Source: Novosphingobium profundi (GTDB lineage: Bacteria > Pseudomonadota > Alphaproteobacteria > Sphingomonadales > Sphingomonadaceae). Taken from it: a stretch of DNA of 64,000 bases. Below are positions 59,051 to 64,000 of this stretch, in pieces; positions within the stretch are counted from its first letter, which is position 1; the number at the start of each line of letters is the position of its first letter. The notes beneath the pieces were generated by a model. The model was not told the origin of the DNA. It saw only the letters and a program-made list of their open reading frames with translations, and searched no databases. The position numbers were made by a program, and so were the translations under genes. The stretch covers positions 372,001 to 436,000 of the forward strand of contig NZ_JAIVLF010000006.1 in NCBI RefSeq assembly GCF_020524485.1, given 5' to 3'.

Positions 59051-59668
59051 TCAGCTCTCGATCCGGGCGATCTGGCGGTCGTGCCAGGGGGTAAGGAGGG
59101 TCAAGGCACAGATTGCGCCCACAAGGCACATGAGCATGTCCCACTGGGTGTCCCAGGGATCGCCCTGGGTGCCCAGGAATGCCTCTGCGCCCTGACCCAG
59201 CGCCATGGCCGCGCCGAACTCGATCAGCTCGTAGGCGGCGCTTACCGCCAGGCAACAGGCCGTGACCAGCACGCTGGAAAGCCATCCGGGCGCAAGGCCG
59301 CCCCGGCGCAGCAACAATTCGCGCAGCACGATTGCGGGCACGAAGCCTTGCGCGAAGTGGCCGATCCGGTCGTAGGGATTACGCGCGAGGCCCAGCAGGT
59401 CCTGCAAGGTAAAGCCCAGCGGCACGCGCGCGTAGGTATAGGCGCCCCCCAACATGAGGACGAGGCCATGCAGGCCCATCAGCGCCAGCGAGAGGCGGGT
59501 GAGGGGCAGGCGGCTGCGCGTGGCCCAGAGCACGGGTAGCGCGATCAGGACGGGGGCCACCTCCATCAGCCAGGTCGAGCGCTCGTACGGGCTCCAGCCC
59601 GAGGCCAGAAGGCCCGCCAGCCAGAGGAGGGTGAGGGCGGTGAGGTCGCGTAGGGTGGTCCGGTGCAT
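59051..59668 (-). CDS. DUF2238 (YjdF-like) membrane protein
   Basis: Inner-membrane protein of 205 residues with five or six hydrophobic segments. The DUF2238 pattern is clear: RNPYDRIGHFAQGFVPAIVLRELLLR and AAYELIEFGAAMALGQGAEAFLGTQGDPWDTQWDMLMCLVGA. Function is unknown. ATG 59668 is the likely start rather than the upstream frame to 59731. It lies between rpsI and the convergent arylsulfatase. Confidence 0.86.
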   Translation of the reverse strand: MHRTTLRDLTALTLLWLAGLLASGWSPYERSTWLMEVAPVLIALPVLWATRSRLPLTRLSLALMGLHGLVLMLGGAYTYARVPLGFTLQDLLGLARNPYDRIGHFAQGFVPAIVLRELLLRRGGLAPGWLSSVLVTACCLAVSAAYELIEFGAAMALGQGAEAFLGTQGDPWDTQWDMLMCLVGAICALTLLTPWHDRQIARIES

Positions 59669-59743
59669 TCCCGACAGGATTGGCCAGATACCGGGGGGCA
59701 TGCAAGCCCCGGTGCTGCAACGCGCGCCCAAGGGGCGTAGGCA

Positions 59744-59779
59744 TGAAAAAAGGGCCGCGGTTGCCCGCGACCCTCTTTT
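59744..59779 (-). terminator. Intrinsic terminator after rpsI
   Basis: On the minus strand GGGTCGCGGG pairs with CCGCGGCCC (one mismatch) and is followed by TTTTTT; 31 nt after the rpsI stop codon. Confidence 0.75.
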
Positions 59780-59809
59780 CGTAAACCGGTGCGTCGGTCC
59801 GTTCGAAAC

Positions 59810-60340
59810 TTAGCGCTTCGAGAACTGGAACGAACGACGGGCCTTGGCGCGGCCGTACTTCTTACGCTCGACCACGCGGCTGTCGCGGGTGAGGAAGCCG
59901 GCGGCCTTGACCGTGGCGCGCAGGACCGGCTCGTACTTCGAGAGCGCCTGCGAGATGCCGTGCTTCACAGCGCCGGCCTGACCCGAGAGACCGCCGCCCT
60001 TGACGGTGGCGACGACATCGTACTGGTCTTCGCGCGCGGTGATCTGGAACGGCTGGGCAATGACCAGGCGCAGGGTCGGACGTGCGAAGTAGACTTCCTG
60101 GTCACGGCCGTTGACGGTGATCTTGCCGGTGCCGGGCTTGATCCACACGCGGGCCACGGCGTCCTTGCGGCGGCCGGTGGCGTAGGCGCGGCCCTGAGCG
60201 TCGAGTTCCTGCTCGCGCAGGGGAACGTTCGAGACGACGGGGGTGAAACCCTGCTCTTCAGCAGCAGCTTCTTCGGTCGCGACTTCGGTGCCGAGGTCCT
60301 TGAGGTCGGACAGGCTCTGGACGGTATCAGTGTCGGACAT
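59810..60340 (-). CDS. rpsI: 30S ribosomal protein S9
   Basis: Small-subunit ribosomal protein S9, 176 residues. The conserved domain begins YATGRRKDAVARVWIKPGTGKITVNG, continues with TVKGGGLSGQAGAVKHGISQAL and ends DSRVVERKKYGRAKARRSFQFSKR, whose basic tail reaches the P-site tRNA. About 48 acidic residues precede the domain, longer than the E. coli protein; similar N-terminal extensions occur in alphaproteobacteria. The start overlaps the rplM stop by one base (TAATG). Confidence 0.98.
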   Translation of the reverse strand: MSDTDTVQSLSDLKDLGTEVATEEAAAEEQGFTPVVSNVPLREQELDAQGRAYATGRRKDAVARVWIKPGTGKITVNGRDQEVYFARPTLRLVIAQPFQITAREDQYDVVATVKGGGLSGQAGAVKHGISQALSKYEPVLRATVKAAGFLTRDSRVVERKKYGRAKARRSFQFSKR

Positions 60341-60819
60341 TAGGCACCCACCTTGTTCTTACGGTTCATCGAAGCAACGTCGAGGGCTTCGGGCTGCGTA
60401 CCACCGTGCGGGTGCTCGGTGCCGGCGTAGACGTGCAGGGCGCGCATCTGGTCGCGGCCCAGCGGACCACGGGGGATCATGCGTTCCACGGCCTTTTCAA
60501 GCACGCGCTCGGGGAAGCGACCGGCGAGGACCTTGTCCGCGGTGACTTCCTTGAGGCCGCCGGCGTAGCCGGTGTGCTTGTAGTAGGTCTGCTGCTTGAG
60601 CTTGTTGCCGGTGAAGCGGACCTTCTCGGCGTTGATCACGACGACGTGGTCGCCGCAATCGACGTGCGGGGTGAAGCTCGGCTTGTGCTTGCCGCGCAGG
60701 AGGTCGGCGATGATGACAGCCAGACGGCCAACCACCAGACCTTCGGCATCGATCAGATGCCACTTCTTTTCCACCTCGGCCGGCTTGATCGACCGGGTGA
60801 CCTTTGTGAGCGCCTTCAT
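60340..60819 (-). CDS. rplM: 50S ribosomal protein L13
   Basis: Large-subunit ribosomal protein L13, 159 residues. Family segments are KKWHLIDAEGLVVGRLA, LRGKHKPSFTPHVDCGDHVVVINAEKV and VERMIPRGPLGRDQMRALHVYAGTEHPH. The length is normal, and it precedes rpsI, as in nearly all bacteria. Probably autoregulated, as for other ribosomal operons, though no leader element was identified. Its promoter should lie in the 208-bp gap to the VOC gene. Confidence 0.98.
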   Translation of the reverse strand: MKALTKVTRSIKPAEVEKKWHLIDAEGLVVGRLAVIIADLLRGKHKPSFTPHVDCGDHVVVINAEKVRFTGNKLKQQTYYKHTGYAGGLKEVTADKVLAGRFPERVLEKAVERMIPRGPLGRDQMRALHVYAGTEHPHGGTQPEALDVASMNRKNKVGA

Positions 60820-61027
60820 GGCTGGTCTATCCCTTGTGTTTCGTGCGCGCGTCCGGGGGATTGGCGCTGGCGCGAATCCGTCCCGTACGCGGGAAGTGGC
60901 GCCAATTCGTCGAAATCGGGCGCCAAGTCAAGCAGGATGCGGCTTTGCGAAGAGGTAATATGATACCGCATGGCATCGTATGGCACGTTGCTCGTGCGAT
61001 CTGCAGGACGAATCTGTCCGGGCCGGC

Positions 61028-61930
61028 TCAGGTTTGCGCAGGTTTGAACAGGCAGGGGTCCACGGCAGGCTTGGGCATGGTCTGGGGGCCGCCGGTACCG
61101 ATTCCCCACTGGTCCATGATCTGGGGGGCAGGCTCGTGGACCTTCGCCTCGTGGGTGTCGAAGTCGACCTCGTCGAGTTCGGAGGTGTATTCGACGGCAA
61201 AGCCGCCCGGTGTCACGAAATAGCTGAAGGTGTTGTTGCCCGCCGTGTGTCGGCCCGGCCCCCAGCGCAGATCGGTGCCGCGCTTCTGCAGGCGGCTGGC
61301 GCCGCGCATCATGTCATCGAGGCTGAGCATGTCGTAGGCGACGTGGTTGAGACAGGGCGGGCCCGGCAGAATGGCGATGCGGTGATGGGCCGCGTTGCAG
61401 CGCAGGAAGCACATGAAATCGCCCAGCCAGTCCGAGACGCGAAAGCCCAGCACATCGGTGAAGAAGCGCACCATTGCCTGATGGTCGGGCGAATGCAGGA
61501 CAATGTGGCTGATCTTCACGGGCACGCCCTCCCAGTGCGCGAGGGCACGTTTGTCGAGCGGCGCGACCTCGGCCGAGATCTCGAAGGGCAGGCCATCGGG
61601 GGAGAAGAAGCGGAAGCCGTAGCCGCCTCCGGGCGCGTCGAGCGGGCGGGGCGCGTGGATGATGGAGCACCCTGCGTCCTGCACCGCTGCATGGAGGGCA
61701 TCGACATCGGCCCTGTCGGGGGCGGCCAGGGCAATGACCTCCACGCAGTTCGTTTCGCGGCGGTGGAGGCGCAGGACGTGGTGTTCATCGTGCCCCTGCG
61801 CCTTGAACCAGGCGGTGTCCTCGTTGGCGGCGACTTCCACCAGGCCCCAGTCCTCGGTGTAGAAGCGGCGTTCGGCGTCGAAGTCCTCGACACCATAGCC
61901 GACATAGCGAATCTCGGTCACGCGGCTCAT
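61028..61930 (-). CDS. VOC family extradiol-type dioxygenase
   Basis: Two-domain vicinal oxygen chelate protein of 300 residues resembling 2,3-dihydroxybiphenyl/catechol extradiol dioxygenases. The C-terminal domain keeps all three iron ligands: H in ISHIVLHSPD, H in CLNHVAYDM and E in FAVEYTSELDE, so ring cleavage is plausible. ATG 61930 overlaps the Rieske oxygenase stop (ATGA). Co-expression with a Rieske oxygenase and a hydrolase suggests degradation of an aromatic compound, as yet unknown. Confidence 0.85.
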   Translation of the reverse strand: MSRVTEIRYVGYGVEDFDAERRFYTEDWGLVEVAANEDTAWFKAQGHDEHHVLRLHRRETNCVEVIALAAPDRADVDALHAAVQDAGCSIIHAPRPLDAPGGGYGFRFFSPDGLPFEISAEVAPLDKRALAHWEGVPVKISHIVLHSPDHQAMVRFFTDVLGFRVSDWLGDFMCFLRCNAAHHRIAILPGPPCLNHVAYDMLSLDDMMRGASRLQKRGTDLRWGPGRHTAGNNTFSYFVTPGGFAVEYTSELDEVDFDTHEAKVHEPAPQIMDQWGIGTGGPQTMPKPAVDPCLFKPAQT

Positions 61931-62955
61931 AGGGCGGCCTCTTCCTTCTTGCGTTTCTCGATGATGCGGCGCGCGCGCGTGCCGCCGGTGTCGATGCCGA
62001 GCGAGAGCGGTTTGCGCTCCCAGAAGTCGGCGCCGTCGGTGTTGGCGTAGGCGGCCTCGATGATCGGCTTGTCCTCCTCGCCAAAGGCCGCGCCCATGAG
62101 ACCGGCCAGCATGGCATCGCCCTCGGGGGAGGGGGGACCCTGCCGCGTGGTCGCCCAGAAGTAGTGACTGGAGCCCTGCGTTTCGGGGGTGAGGATATGC
62201 GCCTGGTGGGCAATCACGCCCTCGGCGCGCTCGCCGCCCTGCGGGCAGGCGCCGACCTGCAGGTACATGCTGGCGGGCGCTTGCCAGCGCATGTCCAGCC
62301 AGTGGTCGGTGATCATCGCTGGGTCGTAGATCCCGAAGGTGTGCGCGGGCGCGGGGATCGCGGGCATCCACCAGTTGGAATGGAGCTGGTCGCCCTGCGC
62401 CTTGACCTCGTGGGTCCCTGCAAAGATCACGCCGCGCCCGGCAAAGGTGCCCTTGTGGACGAACTCGATGTGCGAGAGGTCCATCAGGTTGTCGGTGCCG
62501 TACTCGTAGTTTGCCGCCATCGGCATCACGCCGGTGATGGGGGCATGGCCGTCGATCACGATGGCCGAAAAATCGGGCACCGGGGTGCCTTCGGCGCGCG
62601 CCGGATCGCCGGGCCAGAACCAGACGATGTGGTCGCGCTCGACCACGGGAAAGCTGCGCAGCTGCGCGCCCGCGGGGATCTTCTCGGAGAAGGGATTGCG
62701 CACGCACTGGCCCGCGGCATCGAAGGTGAGGCCATGATAGGGGCACACGATGGTGTCGCCCTCGCGTTCCCCCTTGCTGAGCGGGGCGTAGCGGTGCGGG
62801 CAGCGGTCGACCAGCGCTACCGCGGTACCGTCCTGTCGCCGCATGAGCAGTATCGGCTCGCCGAGCAGGCGGCGGCGCAGCATGTCCTCGCCGACTTCAT
62901 GGCTCCAGGCGGCCATGTACCAGGCGTTTTCGAGGAAGGGTTTCGTCTCGGTCAT
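61927..62955 (-). CDS. Rieske aromatic ring-hydroxylating oxygenase / demethylase subunit
   Basis: Rieske non-haem iron oxygenase of 342 residues, most like vanillate O-demethylase and phthalate dioxygenase alpha subunits. The Rieske cluster is in DRCPHRYAPLS and VCPYHGLTFD (CxH and CxxH); the mononuclear iron ligands are visible in MDLSHIEFVHKGTF (HxxxxH). An N-terminal NAWYMAAWSHEVGED is typical. No ferredoxin or reductase partner gene is adjacent, so electrons must come from elsewhere. Co-transcribed with the VOC dioxygenase. Confidence 0.88.
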   Translation of the reverse strand: MTETKPFLENAWYMAAWSHEVGEDMLRRRLLGEPILLMRRQDGTAVALVDRCPHRYAPLSKGEREGDTIVCPYHGLTFDAAGQCVRNPFSEKIPAGAQLRSFPVVERDHIVWFWPGDPARAEGTPVPDFSAIVIDGHAPITGVMPMAANYEYGTDNLMDLSHIEFVHKGTFAGRGVIFAGTHEVKAQGDQLHSNWWMPAIPAPAHTFGIYDPAMITDHWLDMRWQAPASMYLQVGACPQGGERAEGVIAHQAHILTPETQGSSHYFWATTRQGPPSPEGDAMLAGLMGAAFGEEDKPIIEAAYANTDGADFWERKPLSLGIDTGGTRARRIIEKRKKEEAAL

Positions 62956-62979
62956 GTCGAAAGTCCTGTGCTTGGACGC

Positions 62980-63981
62980 TCAGTAGGCGTCCATGTCGTC
63001 GGCGATCTCGAAGGGCCCTGAGTAGGCGGCGGAGAGGGTGGTGAGGTAGGCAAAGTGCTCGGGGCTGCCTGCGTCCCAGCCCGAGAAGTGCGTGACGACC
63101 AGTCCGCCCACGTCCGCGCGCGCGGCGAGCGCGCCGAGGTCTGCGGGCGAGAGATGGTGGTGCGCCAGATGCGTCTGCATGGCCTGCAACTGCCCCTCGG
63201 GAATACCGGGGTTGGCTGCGATCAGGCGCGCGATGGTGAGCGGAATGTCCATCATCTCGGCAACCAACAGGTCCGCGCCTTTCGCGAGCTCTTCGAGCCG
63301 CGCGCTGGGGCCGGTGTCACCCGTGTAGACGATCGCGCGGCCCGGCAGGTCGAAGCGCAGCGAGAGCGACTGGAAGCGCTGCGCCATCGCGCTGCCCTCG
63401 GGGAAGCTGTAATGGGTGTTGCGCGCCGCGGTGACGGTCATGCCGTCCACCTCGATCCGGTCCCCATCGCGCAGTTCGCGCACCGTGATGCCCGCGCGGT
63501 GATCGACGGGCGGTGCGCCTTCCACGCCATAGTTCGCGGTGACCCCCGGGACCATCGAGGCGAGCAGCCCCTCGACCAGTTCGCGCGTGCCGGGCGGCCC
63601 GTAGATGGTCAGGGGATCGCGCGCGCTGGTCTGGAAGCGCAGGCCGAGGACGGCCGCCAGGCCGCCGGTGTGGTCGAAGTGCAGGTGGCTGAGGAAGATC
63701 GCGTCCACCGCGCGCGATTGCACCCCGGCCTGCTCCATTCGCCCCGCCGCGCCATCGCCCACGTCGACGAGATAATCCTTTCCGGCAAAGCGCAGCAGGT
63801 TTGCAGGCTGCGAGCGCTCGGGCACGATCACGGGCCCCGCATTTGTGCCCAGCGTGATCCAGGTTCCCAGCCCCTCCCTGTCAGGGGCCGGCTCCTGCGC
63901 CGCGGCGGGCGTACCGGCTGCGGCGAGAAGGAGAAGGGGGAGGGGGAGGGCGCGGCGGGCGAGCGTGCGAAGAGGGCGCAT
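62980..63981 (-). CDS. Secreted MBL-fold metallohydrolase
   Basis: Periplasmic metallo-beta-lactamase-fold hydrolase of 333 residues. A signal peptide (ARRALPLPLLLLAAAGTPAAAQ) is followed by the metal site SHLHFDHTGG, and later by VYTGDTGPS, LVAEMMD and QMQTHLAHHHLSP; it resembles the RNase Z-like/arylsulfatase-like group of small-molecule hydrolases. It lies 24 nt upstream of the Rieske oxygenase gene and overlaps the preceding gene's stop by one base (TGATG), placing it in the same operon. Confidence 0.86.
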   Translation of the reverse strand: MRPLRTLARRALPLPLLLLAAAGTPAAAQEPAPDREGLGTWITLGTNAGPVIVPERSQPANLLRFAGKDYLVDVGDGAAGRMEQAGVQSRAVDAIFLSHLHFDHTGGLAAVLGLRFQTSARDPLTIYGPPGTRELVEGLLASMVPGVTANYGVEGAPPVDHRAGITVRELRDGDRIEVDGMTVTAARNTHYSFPEGSAMAQRFQSLSLRFDLPGRAIVYTGDTGPSARLEELAKGADLLVAEMMDIPLTIARLIAANPGIPEGQLQAMQTHLAHHHLSPADLGALAARADVGGLVVTHFSGWDAGSPEHFAYLTTLSAAYSGPFEIADDMDAY

Positions 63982-64000
63982 CAGAACGTGTACCCGACCC
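63981..64000 (-). CDS. 3' end of probable TonB-dependent receptor (partial)
   Basis: Only the last 17 coding bases plus the stop are in the window; they read VGYTF-stop on the minus strand. A terminal aromatic phenylalanine after a beta-strand-like run is characteristic of outer-membrane barrels such as TonB-dependent receptors. Overlap with the MBL hydrolase start (TGATG) suggests that both are in one operon, which would add an uptake step to the aromatic cluster. Confidence 0.4.

Overview
The window is GC-rich, densely coded DNA from an alphaproteobacterium, most likely a sphingomonad close to Novosphingobium. The evidence is the conserved blocks mnmE-mnmG-rsmG-parA-parB, hemE / origin / ppsR-maf-aroE-coaE-dnaQ and PIMT-tolC-popZ, plus sphingomonad-type families (DUF6489, UrcA, DUF1491, CarD, long S9). 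It looks like the origin-proximal part of the main chromosome. No tRNA, rRNA, CRISPR array, prophage or transposase gene was recognised.

Layout. 0.05-3.4 kb: ligase-associated exonuclease and ATP-dependent DNA ligase, then a truncated haemoglobin. 3.4-9.9 kb (minus strand): a hemB-GNAT-MFS/spermidine synthase-gamma carbonic anhydrase-DUF167 operon with stop/start overlaps, then an M23 peptidase. 10-16.4 kb (plus): SUV3-like helicase, S4 protein, FdxA, CarD, a lipoprotein, dGTPase. 16.7-21.1 kb: TsaC, DUF815 ATPase, PQQ-type sugar dehydrogenase, free-Met-sulfoxide reductase, a small secreted protein. 21.3-27.3 kb (minus): parB, parA, rsmG, mnmG, mnmE, DUF6489, with parS sites embedded. 27.4-30.8 kb: dienelactone hydrolase, glutamate synthase-like protein, quinone oxidoreductase. 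31-34.8 kb (minus): terC, rho, hemJ, hemE. 34.8-35.15 kb: probable oriC. 35.1-40.9 kb (plus): ppsR, maf, aroE, coaE, dnaQ, hpf, ptsN, a thioesterase, DUF1491. 41-49.5 kb: cell-wall hydrolase, xth, erpA, CBS protein, a 2Fe-2S ferredoxin with a thioesterase, PopZ-like protein, TolC, PIMT-like protein, class I fumarase. 49.8-57 kb: LytS/LytTR two-component pair, UrcA protein, diacylglycerol kinase-like protein, phosphoesterase, GIN-domain protein with HAAS and PadR. 57.2-64 kb: arylsulfatase, DUF2238, rpsI/rplM, and a Rieske oxygenase / extradiol-type VOC / MBL hydrolase cluster behind the 3' end of a probable TonB receptor.

How it fits together. The region from 23 to 35 kb appears to be the replication and segregation centre: an AT-rich stretch with three DnaA-box-like sites and eight GANTC sites between hemE and ppsR, two perfect and three near-perfect parS sites 5-12 kb to its left, parA/parB next to them, and a PopZ-family pole organiser 10 kb to the right. 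Genes on both sides of the origin point away from it, as expected for co-directional replication and transcription.

The most striking unexplained feature is a dispersed intergenic repeat: eight full copies of about 114 bp and one composite copy in 64 kb. Each full copy has two different terminal hairpins around a long imperfect inverted repeat, and the ends usually sit 12-31 nt after a stop codon. One copy has a compensatory base-pair change in its hairpin, which points to selection on structure.
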